From positions 62,001 through 126,000 of the forward strand of contig NZ_FNEG01000003.1 of NCBI RefSeq assembly GCF_900100075.1: a DNA stretch of 64,000 nt. The letters are read 5' to 3'. A model generated the notes under the pieces. It saw nothing but the letters and a program-made list of their open reading frames with translations, did not search any database and was not told where the DNA came from. Made by a program: the position numbers and the translations under genes. Origin of the DNA: Chryseobacterium jejuense (GTDB lineage: Bacteria > Bacteroidota > Bacteroidia > Flavobacteriales > Weeksellaceae). Numbering within the stretch: position 1 is the first letter of the stretch; each line of letters starts with the position of its first letter. Shown here piece after piece: positions 40,627 to 49,633 of the stretch.

Positions 40627-41078
40627 TGAAGAGACTGCTGTTTTCTTCTGCTGTGGTTTTTAGTGTTTTTGCAAGTGCACAGAAGCTTAAGAGAGAAGAT
40701 GTTATAGGATTTTGGAAGTTAAAAGAATCCGGATTTTATGAAGGGAAAAAGAAGATAGTTAAAGACTTTGACAATTGCCGGCTGATGCGTAACTATGCTA
40801 TACGAGAAGATAGTTTTGCGGTGTATAACTATATAGGAGGGAAAGTGGGAGATTGCCTACCATCGGAGCCAAGACTTTCTTTCTGGAAGATCATAGACAA
40901 TAGGATTCAGTTTTATGTGGATGACAAAAATATTCTGGAGGAGGTTGTTGTTACTCTAAATAAAGATAAAACGATGACTTTCTCAAGCTATATTCCTGTT
41001 CCGGTTAAAGATAAAGACCTAGAGCTGGAAAAGATATTGAATACCATTCATTATAATATTGTAGAATCTGTATATTAA
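40626..41078 (+). CDS. Exported lipocalin-like hypothetical protein
   Basis: 150 residues with signal peptide (to about 18, ...FASAQ). The start of the mature part, REDVIGFWKLKESGFYEG, and strand pattern are lipocalin-like (a GxW-type motif, GFW). Function unknown. Middle gene of a three-gene operon, starting within the stop of the gene before and ending 9 nt before the next. Confidence 0.68.
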   Translation: MKRLLFSSAVVFSVFASAQKLKREDVIGFWKLKESGFYEGKKKIVKDFDNCRLMRNYAIREDSFAVYNYIGGKVGDCLPSEPRLSFWKIIDNRIQFYVDDKNILEEVVVTLNKDKTMTFSSYIPVPVKDKDLELEKILNTIHYNIVESVY

Positions 41079-41087
41079 GATGGGGCT

Positions 41088-41555
41088 ATGAATTACGTTA
41101 CGGTTATTTATCTTCTGAATTTGCTGGTATATGGCGTTTATTTCTTTGGGAAAAGTGGAAGTGAGGTAGATATTAGTCCTGTAAATTATATAATTTCTAT
41201 GATAATGTCACTTCTTTTAATCTTGGGAGGATATTTTAATGCAAAGAAAAACAAGACTTACAGATCTGTCCTTTGGATGTTTTTTGTAAATATTCTATTC
41301 TTTACCATGTCAGGATTGTTTGATCAGTTTGGAAATAATTTTAATCTTTTTTCAACCGTTGGCAATGACAGTTTTATCTTTACTTTGGCTTTAATAGTAT
41401 ATAATGGTTACTTGTTTCCGTTAATTGTGATGCTGGATAAAAGTGGCTTTGCGCTCGTACTACCAGTATTATTATCCTTTATTCTTCCATCTTTAGGGTA
41501 TTGGATTGGAAAAATAATTGTGTCGAAAAATTCAGATTCCCCTGAAGAAAATTAA
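41088..41555 (+). CDS. Four-helix membrane protein, hypothetical
   Basis: 155 residues with four predicted membrane helices (about 2-20, 30-50, 62-80, 95-145 containing two). No family recognised. Last gene of the group starting at 39820; coexpression is inferred from spacing. It ends with a charged tail (SKNSDSPEEN). Confidence 0.65.
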   Translation: MNYVTVIYLLNLLVYGVYFFGKSGSEVDISPVNYIISMIMSLLLILGGYFNAKKNKTYRSVLWMFFVNILFFTMSGLFDQFGNNFNLFSTVGNDSFIFTLALIVYNGYLFPLIVMLDKSGFALVLPVLLSFILPSLGYWIGKIIVSKNSDSPEEN

Positions 41556-41855
41556 CCTATATCAGGTCGGTCTTTATAAAAAAGGTGGTATGATTTATAC
41601 AGTATTCTGTCATTCTGACGAAGGAAGAATCTCATTGAGAACAGAGATTCTTCCTTCGTCAGAATGACATGTCACATAAATAGTGATGGGTTAGTATAAA
41701 CCCAATATATTTATTCTATTTCAAGGCAATAACAATAGTTAAGATAAAAATATCATTCACACTTAAAGCGAAGCTCATCTTAATAGCCTTATCATCTTAA
41801 TTCCTCTTAATGGTTTAAAAATAATAATATTTGGAAATCAGAATTAGGAATGTTA
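41556..41855. other. Intergenic region with a 26-bp inverted repeat
   Basis: No gene in these 300 bases. Contains the perfect inverted repeat at 41608-41669 and AT-rich filler. Confidence 0.6.
41608..41669. repeat. Perfect 26-bp inverted repeat, 10-nt loop
   Basis: 41608-41633 (starts TGTCATTCTGACGAAGG) pairs base for base with 41644-41669. Other GTCATTCTG-type fragments occur at 16321, 16464 and 35486. It is possibly a MITE-like or REP-type element. Confidence 0.85.
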
Positions 41856-42191
41856 TTAAGGTTTTTGTACCGGACTATTCGTTTCTCTAAATTTTTGTTT
41901 TCCAATTAATAATTCAAAGAAAAGCTTAAAATCTGAGATCAGTGACCACAATGGATATTTAAAGGTGGCAGGCTTATTTCTTTCGATAACGGCATGACTA
42001 AACCATGCAAATCCGTATCCTACAATCGGAATATACCATAGAAATCTTTCCTTTCCTGAACTGATAACATATCCTATCACAAAAAATATAAATAGTGTAC
42101 CGATAAAGTGGAAGATTCGGGTTCCTGTTTTACTGTGTTCCGTAAGATAAAACTGATAAAACTCTCTGTATGTTTTAATTCTTTCAGACAT
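41856..42191 (-). CDS. Mpo1-like (DUF962) membrane protein
   Basis: 111 residues with two or three membrane helices. The family signature is visible: FYQFYLTEHSKTGTRIFHFI with the conserved His residues (His19 and His28) and a later WFSHAVIERNKPATF. The yeast homologue Mpo1 is an iron-dependent dioxygenase acting on 2-hydroxy fatty acids; the bacterial role is probable but unproven. Confidence 0.88.
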   Translation of the reverse strand: MSERIKTYREFYQFYLTEHSKTGTRIFHFIGTLFIFFVIGYVISSGKERFLWYIPIVGYGFAWFSHAVIERNKPATFKYPLWSLISDFKLFFELLIGKQKFRETNSPVQKP

Positions 42192-42264
42192 AGTGTATTA
42201 GTTTATTGTTTCTGTCAGATTTATAGCAATAATGCTGCCGATTTTACAATAAGGAATAAAAAAG

Positions 42265-42303
42265 AAAAAGGCAAAATAGCTTATCCTGCCATTTTGCCTT
42301 TTT
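42265..42303 (-). terminator. Terminator after the APC permease
   Basis: AAAAAGGCAAAAT pairs with ATTTTGCCTTTTT; on the minus strand a T-run follows the stem, 21 nt past the permease stop. Confidence 0.8.
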
Positions 42304-42323
42304 TAATATTTTATATATTGCTT

Positions 42324-43994
42324 TTAAGCTTTATTCAGTTTACTGTTTTTGTAACCGTATCCAAAGTAGATCACTAATCCTATAATAAACCACATTCCAA
42401 ACCAGAACCAGTTCTCATGGCTCATTCCGGTAAGAAGGTATAAACAAGAGCTTAATCCTATTAATGGGATAAGAGAAAGATTCTTTATAAAAGCAACCCC
42501 ACATAAGATCAGATTGATCAGAATAAAAAAGAAAATAGAGGCTCTGAACTCTCCGTCCTTAGGATCGCTCCAATTCATTAGCGTTTGGAAAAACTCAGGT
42601 TGCCAATAGTAGAAAGCAATCAGTCCACCGATGAAAATAACCGGGAAAATAATTTTACCGTTGATATAAGGAAGGTGGAATCTACCTTTTATTTTTTCTT
42701 TGGCAGGAAGTGTCAAAACTCCGGCACAAACCAAAACAAATGCAAAGATCGTTCCGATACTGGTAAAGTCAAGAATAAAGGTTTTATCTGTAAATAAGAT
42801 AGGTATTCCTACTACAATCCCCGTAACAATAGTTGCAAAAGACGGCGTTTTATATTTGGGGTGAATGGTAAGGAACTTCTGAGGCATCAATCCATCACGG
42901 CTCATCGCATACCAGATTCTTGGCTGTCCCATCTGGAAAACTAATAGTACAGTAGTGATCGCAACAATGGCCACAAAAGAAACCACAAGTTCCATCCATG
43001 CTACATTGGCATTTGTTTTCTCAAAAATGAATGAAAGCGGGTCTCCCACACCATCAAATTTTCTGTAATCTACCATTCCCGTTAATACAAGAGTAAGGGC
43101 AATATAGATCACTGTACACAATACCAGAGAGATAATCATCCCTTTTGGCAAGGTCTTTTGAGGGTCTTTTGTTTCTTCAGAAAGTACACTTAAAGCATCA
43201 AAACCAATATAGGCAAAGAAAACTCCTGAAACAGCACTCATGACTCCCGTAAAACCATTAGGCATAAAAGATGGGGTTCCTGTTGCAGGACTTATTGGTG
43301 TCCAGTTGTCTATATTAACATAAGCAAAACCAACTAAGATTACTAATATAATTACTCCTAGTTTTAAAATAACCAATGAGTTGTTGAAGTTTTTACTTTC
43401 TTTAACACCTACATAACAAAGCCATGTAATTAACCCGTTGATGACCAAAGCAGGAACATCCACGATAAATTTAAGACTTCCAATCAGTGGAGCAGTATTC
43501 CATGCGTTGATTAATTCCTTATTTTCTGAACCGTTCCGGATAGCTTTGCTGGCTTCCGTATAGCTGCAGGTCAGGTAATCCGGAATATGCATTCCGATAC
43601 GGCCTAAAAAGCTGGTGAAATAATCAGACCATGAAAAGGCGACATAAATATTTCCGAAAGAATATTCCATAATCAAAGCCCAGCCGATGATCCAGGCAAT
43701 TAATTCCCCGAAACTGGCATAAGCGTATGTATAGGCTGATCCTGCTGTCGGAATTCTGCTGGCAAATTCAGCATAACATAAAGCGGTAAAACCACAGGCA
43801 AAGCCGCAAATCAAATAGAGAAGGATCACTCCCGGGCCACCTCTGAAAACGGCTTCTCCCAAACTGCTGAAACTTCCTGCTCCTATAATTGCCGCAATAC
43901 CAAAAAATACGATGTCCCATACACCTAAAACTCTTAAAAGTCCTGTTGAAGTATCTGTATCCGAATAGACTTTCCTTCTAAAAAGTTGACTCAT
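42324..43994 (-). CDS. APC-family amino acid permease
   Basis: 556 residues, about 13-14 membrane helices. The N-terminal VLGVWDIVFFGIAAIIGAGS is the conserved helix-1 break of APC carriers, and the layout resembles the cationic amino acid transporter (CAT/YfnA) group. The substrate is probably an amino acid taken up with a proton. Its promoter has TACATTTG on the minus strand at 44024-44031. Confidence 0.9.
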   Translation of the reverse strand: MSQLFRRKVYSDTDTSTGLLRVLGVWDIVFFGIAAIIGAGSFSSLGEAVFRGGPGVILLYLICGFACGFTALCYAEFASRIPTAGSAYTYAYASFGELIAWIIGWALIMEYSFGNIYVAFSWSDYFTSFLGRIGMHIPDYLTCSYTEASKAIRNGSENKELINAWNTAPLIGSLKFIVDVPALVINGLITWLCYVGVKESKNFNNSLVILKLGVIILVILVGFAYVNIDNWTPISPATGTPSFMPNGFTGVMSAVSGVFFAYIGFDALSVLSEETKDPQKTLPKGMIISLVLCTVIYIALTLVLTGMVDYRKFDGVGDPLSFIFEKTNANVAWMELVVSFVAIVAITTVLLVFQMGQPRIWYAMSRDGLMPQKFLTIHPKYKTPSFATIVTGIVVGIPILFTDKTFILDFTSIGTIFAFVLVCAGVLTLPAKEKIKGRFHLPYINGKIIFPVIFIGGLIAFYYWQPEFFQTLMNWSDPKDGEFRASIFFFILINLILCGVAFIKNLSLIPLIGLSSCLYLLTGMSHENWFWFGMWFIIGLVIYFGYGYKNSKLNKA

Positions 43995-44023
43995 TCAATA
44001 AACTATATTTGATTTGAAAAAAA

Positions 44024-44031
44024 CAAATGTA
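44024..44031 (-). promoter_or_regulatory. -7 box for the APC permease
   Basis: Minus-strand TACATTTG matches TAnnTTTG, 30 nt before the start. Confidence 0.38.
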
Positions 44032-44098
44032 ATGATTTTTTATTTTGATGTTAACAGTCGTTAAGAACATTTAGATAAAAATACTTAACGAAAAGCCT

Positions 44099-46339
44099 TT
44101 AGTCTTTATAAACAGGTATTTCCACATAGCTGTTATTATACCATTTTATCATCATTGGTTCTCCTGCATCCTTTATCGTTTCATCACTTACATCTTTGCC
44201 TGTTCCGTAATTGAGCTGCCAGGATGGAGTTTTGTTAACGCCCACTAATAAAAGCAATCTGCTTCCCTTTTCTATCTTTTTACTCATGATGTAAGCATTT
44301 TTTATGGGAATTTGTTCAATGGTGTTGGGAGTAAGAAGTTGGCGTACCTCATTATTCTTAACATAGCTGGCTCTTGCAATGTGAGAAGATAACAAAAAAA
44401 GTTTCCCATCCGGTTTAATCTGGTAGAGATAGGTATTGGTATCCACATCTTTTTTATTGATGGAAAGAGTAAACATTCCGGAAAAATTTCCACTGAGGAT
44501 AATATCTTTATCCAAAACTTCACTTTCGAAATAAATAGAATTGGTGGTTTTAATACTGTCTTCTTTGCTCACGGAATAATAAGTGTCTTTATCATTTCTG
44601 TTTTTAAAATCAACAGTAAGTGGTGTAAAACTTTGTTGCGTAGGTTTATTAAAAACAGAAGAATTATTATTACCATTTTGAAAATAAAACTTAAGACTGG
44701 AAGTGTGTATTTGATCCAGATTAGGAGCATGTTTCCAGGTATTGGTATTCATTACCTGAAAATTTACCTTGTCTTTCAAAATCTCAGGTTTCTTACCATT
44801 TTTAAGAATATAATCAAACCAGGAAAAAGCAAGATCATCAATACTGATTCTGGCAGCCGGATCTATAGGGTTTCCTTCCACATAAGTAAATCCAAAGCTT
44901 TGTGCCCCGCCATGATTATAAGGCCCTATTACCAGATAATGGTCTGCGTTTTTGTTGTATTTTAAATGTTCTTTGTAATAATATAATGCTCCAATCTGGT
45001 CATCATCATAGTATCCGGTGGTGGTAAGAATAGGGATGTTGATTTTAGCAAATTCCTCTTTATAAGGAACCATCTTCTGCCAGTATTGGTCATAACCCGG
45101 ATGATCCAGCCATCTCTGGAATATTTTGCTGGGTTTACCACTGATAGTATCCAAAGCTCTGAATGATTTCCCACTTTTATACCAAGCGGTATTGATAGAG
45201 TCCCATTTTGCAGCATTACTGAAGTCTGCTTCATCGGTATATTTATTATTGGTAACATACTGAATCCATTGCAGCATATAGTTTACGAATACATTATTCT
45301 GAGCAGGATAATCAATTCCGATTCCTACGGAAACTTGCGGCACAATGGTTTTTAAAGCAGGATGCAGGTTTTTCACAGCAGCCCATTGACTGAATCCTAC
45401 ATAACTTCCCCCAATCATTCCCACTTTTCCATTACTCCAGGGTTGTTTGCTTACCCAGTCTATCACTTCATAAAGATCCTGTGATTCATGCTCAAAAGGA
45501 TTATTCTCATCATTACTGTTTCTTTTACCTCTGGTATTCACCACGGCTCCTACATAATTGTAAACAGCAGCTCTTTTTCCGAAAAAATGATCAATTTCCC
45601 CGGCATAAATATTACTGGTAAGGATAACCGGAAGAGGCAATTTGTTCTCTTTTTTCCTGATGATGGTTATGGTAAGGGTGTTTCCATTCTTGGTTGTAAG
45701 GTCTCTCGTTTCTGCAATGAATTTTTCCTTATCCTTTAAAGCTAAAAGTTGCATAATCTTAGGATGGATGCTGGAATACGTCTTATAATTCAAATAAGCT
45801 TTACATAATGCCAGCGCCGAAGGATAATCTATACTGTCTTTTCCTTTTTGTTTATCAAGTGCTTTTTTCAATAGCTTCCTGAAATTATTTACATCACCAT
45901 AAACAGCAAGACCAACTCTTGGAAGCAAATGTTCATCAAGACTTTCATATTTTTTATTAAATGCTTCCTGAAGAGCTTTTCGAAATGATGTTTTGGTTGT
46001 TGTTTCTGTTACTTTGGCCATACTGTAAACTTCGTATCCCATAGATTTGTATCCGGCCATATTATGGTCAGCAAACTGATTACGATGCTCAGCGAGAGTA
46101 GCAATAGATTTTTTGTACTCTTTAGCTACAATCTGCATCCGAAAAAGAGCATCCGAAAAATCCACATCGTTTTTAGGTTTGTACTTCACAGTCTGAAGGT
46201 TAGAGATCACTTGTGCTGCCAATGTAGGCATCTGTTTTTCCAAAGTAAGGGAGTCGTTGACAGCCGTTTTCGGAAAATAAAATTTTTGAGCCTGTATGAG
46301 GTTCACAAAAATTAATGCTAAAAGTATCTTAAAATTCAT
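44099..46339 (-). CDS. CocE/NonD-family exported hydrolase (X-Pro dipeptidyl-peptidase type)
   Basis: 746 residues with a signal peptide (to about 18, ...NLIQAQ). About 200 residues of helical N-terminal domain precede the alpha/beta-hydrolase core with nucleophile Ser312 in GMIGGSYVGFSQWA. The C-terminal jelly-roll (from about 570) is typical of CocE and PepX enzymes. Family members hydrolyse esters or remove X-Pro dipeptides; the choice cannot be made here. Exported to periplasm or surface. Confidence 0.88.
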   Translation of the reverse strand: MNFKILLALIFVNLIQAQKFYFPKTAVNDSLTLEKQMPTLAAQVISNLQTVKYKPKNDVDFSDALFRMQIVAKEYKKSIATLAEHRNQFADHNMAGYKSMGYEVYSMAKVTETTTKTSFRKALQEAFNKKYESLDEHLLPRVGLAVYGDVNNFRKLLKKALDKQKGKDSIDYPSALALCKAYLNYKTYSSIHPKIMQLLALKDKEKFIAETRDLTTKNGNTLTITIIRKKENKLPLPVILTSNIYAGEIDHFFGKRAAVYNYVGAVVNTRGKRNSNDENNPFEHESQDLYEVIDWVSKQPWSNGKVGMIGGSYVGFSQWAAVKNLHPALKTIVPQVSVGIGIDYPAQNNVFVNYMLQWIQYVTNNKYTDEADFSNAAKWDSINTAWYKSGKSFRALDTISGKPSKIFQRWLDHPGYDQYWQKMVPYKEEFAKINIPILTTTGYYDDDQIGALYYYKEHLKYNKNADHYLVIGPYNHGGAQSFGFTYVEGNPIDPAARISIDDLAFSWFDYILKNGKKPEILKDKVNFQVMNTNTWKHAPNLDQIHTSSLKFYFQNGNNNSSVFNKPTQQSFTPLTVDFKNRNDKDTYYSVSKEDSIKTTNSIYFESEVLDKDIILSGNFSGMFTLSINKKDVDTNTYLYQIKPDGKLFLLSSHIARASYVKNNEVRQLLTPNTIEQIPIKNAYIMSKKIEKGSRLLLLVGVNKTPSWQLNYGTGKDVSDETIKDAGEPMMIKWYNNSYVEIPVYKD

Positions 46340-46529
46340 ATTGTAGTGTGTTTATGGTATGTTTTTAGCTGCTGTTGAGAAAGTATCAGTTCAAAATGTA
46401 TTTTTGATAATTGATTGCTAAAATTGTTTGCATTTTTATCAGACTAAATTAATAATTTTTATCATGCAATAGTGAAATATTTTTTACTGTTGTGAATTCA
46501 CTGCTTTACAGGATTAAGTCTGCTAAAAC

Positions 46530-46560
46530 TTGCTTAAACAATAAGTTTTTAATATTTTCG
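46530..46560 (+). promoter_or_regulatory. Promoter of the TPR/outer-membrane gene pair
   Basis: TTG at 46530-46532 and TATTTTCG at 46553-46560 (one mismatch to TAnnTTTG), separated by 20 nt as in the gcvP promoter; 37 nt before the ATG. Confidence 0.45.
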
Positions 46561-46597
46561 TTAACTTATTTAGACTAATTTTCTTATATCAAGAAGA

Positions 46598-49561
46598 ATG
46601 AAATCAAAAAAAATACTTTTAGCGGCTGCGGTCATCTATTTCGGAATTTCCGATGCTCAACAGTCCCAATATTTTACACAGAAAGAAAATTATAGATTCA
46701 ATCTAGCTGAAAATCTTTATCAGACTAAAATATACAACGCCTCCCAATACGAATACGCAAGACAATATTTCTACAATCAGAATTTGTCCCGTTCAAAGAA
46801 GGAGGCGGCTCAGTTTTTTGATAATGTGATTGGCGTGATTCTTCAGAAAAATCATGCTGAAGAAGGGTTGACTGCTTTCATGAAAGAATATCCTAATTCT
46901 GCTTATTTTGCTCAGGCTAATCTTCCTTTGGCAGATTATTACTTGGCGAAAAAAGATTTTGACAAAGCATTGGAAACTTTGAAAAAAGTAAACCAATATC
47001 AGCTTTCAAAAGAGGAGAATACCCAGTATATTATGAAGTTGGGGTATGCTAAGTTTATGATGGGAGATTCTAAAGGAGCTACGGATGCTTTGGAAGAAGC
47101 CTATAAAACAGCAGACCAGTCTCAAAAAGGAAATATAGCCTATATGCTTGGCCACCTGTATTACAGCAATGGGCAAAACGATAAGGCTTTCCAGTATTTT
47201 GATTCTGTAAAAGATCAGGATAAATTCTCAAAACTGGTACGTCCGTATTATGTACAGATGTATTACAATGATAAGAACTATGATAAAGCGATCTCTGAAG
47301 GGAATGCTTTATTAAACGAAAATATTTCAGAATCTTATAAAGCAGAAGTACACAAGATCATCGGAGAGAGTTATTTCATGAAAGGTGATTATAATTCAGC
47401 ATATCCTCATTTGAAAGATTATCTGAATGTACAGCAGAATCCATCTGAAAACGATCTTTATGAGATGGGATTTGTAGCTGCTCAGCTGAAAAAATATGAT
47501 GAAGCGGTTTCTTATTACAACCAACTTGTTAACAGTAACTCAGCATTAGCTCAGAATGCTTATTATCAATTAGGAAATGCTTATTTAGCGGTTGATAAAA
47601 AGCAGGAAGCCCTTTCTGCATTCCGTTCTTCTTACCAGATGGATTATGATGCGAAAGTGAAAAAGCTGGCACACGAACAGTATGCTAAACTGGGATATGA
47701 TATTGGAAACCCGTTTGAAAACCCTTCTACCGTTCTTCAAAGTTATATCAATGATAACCAGAATGCTTCCAATGCTTCGGAAATGAGATCACTATTGGTG
47801 AAATCATACCTGTATTCCGGAAACTATAAAGAAACGCTGAATGCTATTGACAGATTACAGGGCTCAACGCCTGAAATCAATAAAGTAGATCAGGAAGTTT
47901 CTTATTTATTGGGAACAGAAGAGTTCAATAAAGGAAACTATGACGAAGCAGAGAAATATTTCTTAAGAAGCTTAGGTTTTAATATCAATAAAGAATTTAA
48001 CAGCAGAGCTTTATATTGGTTAGCTCAGGTATATTACCAGAAAGGAAATTACCCGTCTGCCATTGTTCGTTATGAAAAGCTTCTGAACGAAAACTTCCCT
48101 GAAAAGCAGCAGTTGCCTTATGATCTGGGATATGCTTATTTTAAAGCTAAGAAATTCGATCAGGCTGCTACCTACTTTAAGCAATATCTGGCCAATCCTA
48201 AACCTGAATTTAAAAATGATGCAGAACTTCGTCTGGCAGATATTCACTATGCGAATAATGACCTGAATGAAGCAATAGCCATCTATGATAAAAATGCAGA
48301 TGCTACAGATTACACGGTATATCAAAAAGCGATGGCTTTAGGATTTAAAGGGGATACTCAGGCGAAGATTACCAATCTGAAAAACTTATTATCGAAATAT
48401 CCGGATTCTGAATATTATGATGATGCTCAATATGAAATAGGAACGGCTTACGCGGCTCAGGATGATTTTGCCAATTCCAATGATTATTTTGGAAAGGTTA
48501 TTAAAACGTCTTCAGACAAAGATTTAATTGCAAATGCTTCTATTTACAGAGCACAGAATTATATTGATCAAAACCAGAATGATAAAGCACTTTCTGAACT
48601 GAAATCGTTGGGAGAGCAGTATAAAAATACAGCGTATGCTCAGAAGATTGTTCAGGCAGCAAAACCAATTTTCACGAAAAATGGAGATGTTTCAGGTTAC
48701 GAAAGCTTTGCGAGAACTATAGGAGTGAATGTTGATGCTTCAGAAATTGATGAAATCAACCTATCTACCGGAAAACAGAATTTTGCGAAGAAAGACTACA
48801 AAAATGCCATTTCTTATTATGAGAAATATCTGACGCAGAATCCAACAGGAGAAGGTCTTTATCAGGCTAAATATGAATTGGGAGAAAGTTATTATCAAAC
48901 TAACAATACAACAAAAGCTTTACTTGTTTTACAAGAGGTAGCAGGTGTTCAGAATGATTATCAGGATGATGCTCAAACCCGTTTAGCACAGATCTTCATT
49001 GCACAGGGGAATACGGCTGAAGCTAAGAAATATTTGGAAGGCATTAAAAATTCATCCAATATCAGCATTAAAAACTATGCGAATGTTGAATTGATGAAGC
49101 TGTATGCAGATGAGAAGAATTTCTCTGAAGCAGAAAAATTAGCTAATGCAGTCATTGCTAATTCTAAAAACTCTGCAGCAGTTATTGAAACAGCGAAGGT
49201 GATCAAGGCTAGAAGTCTGATGAATTCAGGAAAAGATAAAGATGCTCAAACAGCTTATATTTCTCTTGAAAAATCATCCAACACTTCGGTAGCAGCAGAA
49301 GCATTGTATGCGAAAGCTTATTATCAGAATAAAGGAAAAGCATTCAAATCTTCCAATGAAACCATCTTCAAACTTGCCAACAATTATGCCTCTGAAGAAT
49401 ATTGGGGGGCAAGAGCCTTGGTAATGATGGCCAAAAACTATATTGGCTTGAAAGATAATTATCAGGCAAGTTATACATGTGACCAGATTATTGCGAACTA
49501 TAAGAGCTTCCCGGACATTGTAGCAGAAGCGAAAGAAGTTAAAAAGCAGATTAAAAAGTAA
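46598..49561 (+). CDS. Large exported TPR protein
   Basis: 987 residues. Signal peptide (to about 20, ...GISDAQ), then tetratricopeptide repeats almost throughout, for example LPLADYYLAKKDFDKALETL, YELGESYYQTNNTTKALLVL and YDLGYAYFKAKKFDQAATYF. Large TPR solenoids of this type sit in the periplasm and scaffold envelope complexes, in part resembling YbgF/CpoB repeats. It precedes an outer-membrane barrel gene by 72 nt, and the pair likely works together. Confidence 0.88.
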   Translation: MKSKKILLAAAVIYFGISDAQQSQYFTQKENYRFNLAENLYQTKIYNASQYEYARQYFYNQNLSRSKKEAAQFFDNVIGVILQKNHAEEGLTAFMKEYPNSAYFAQANLPLADYYLAKKDFDKALETLKKVNQYQLSKEENTQYIMKLGYAKFMMGDSKGATDALEEAYKTADQSQKGNIAYMLGHLYYSNGQNDKAFQYFDSVKDQDKFSKLVRPYYVQMYYNDKNYDKAISEGNALLNENISESYKAEVHKIIGESYFMKGDYNSAYPHLKDYLNVQQNPSENDLYEMGFVAAQLKKYDEAVSYYNQLVNSNSALAQNAYYQLGNAYLAVDKKQEALSAFRSSYQMDYDAKVKKLAHEQYAKLGYDIGNPFENPSTVLQSYINDNQNASNASEMRSLLVKSYLYSGNYKETLNAIDRLQGSTPEINKVDQEVSYLLGTEEFNKGNYDEAEKYFLRSLGFNINKEFNSRALYWLAQVYYQKGNYPSAIVRYEKLLNENFPEKQQLPYDLGYAYFKAKKFDQAATYFKQYLANPKPEFKNDAELRLADIHYANNDLNEAIAIYDKNADATDYTVYQKAMALGFKGDTQAKITNLKNLLSKYPDSEYYDDAQYEIGTAYAAQDDFANSNDYFGKVIKTSSDKDLIANASIYRAQNYIDQNQNDKALSELKSLGEQYKNTAYAQKIVQAAKPIFTKNGDVSGYESFARTIGVNVDASEIDEINLSTGKQNFAKKDYKNAISYYEKYLTQNPTGEGLYQAKYELGESYYQTNNTTKALLVLQEVAGVQNDYQDDAQTRLAQIFIAQGNTAEAKKYLEGIKNSSNISIKNYANVELMKLYADEKNFSEAEKLANAVIANSKNSAAVIETAKVIKARSLMNSGKDKDAQTAYISLEKSSNTSVAAEALYAKAYYQNKGKAFKSSNETIFKLANNYASEEYWGARALVMMAKNYIGLKDNYQASYTCDQIIANYKSFPDIVAEAKEVKKQIKK

Positions 49562-49633
49562 AAATGTAGTATCCTATTCATGTAAAGAGTTATTGATACG
49601 ATTGGCATGGATACATAAATACAAGAAGTAGTA

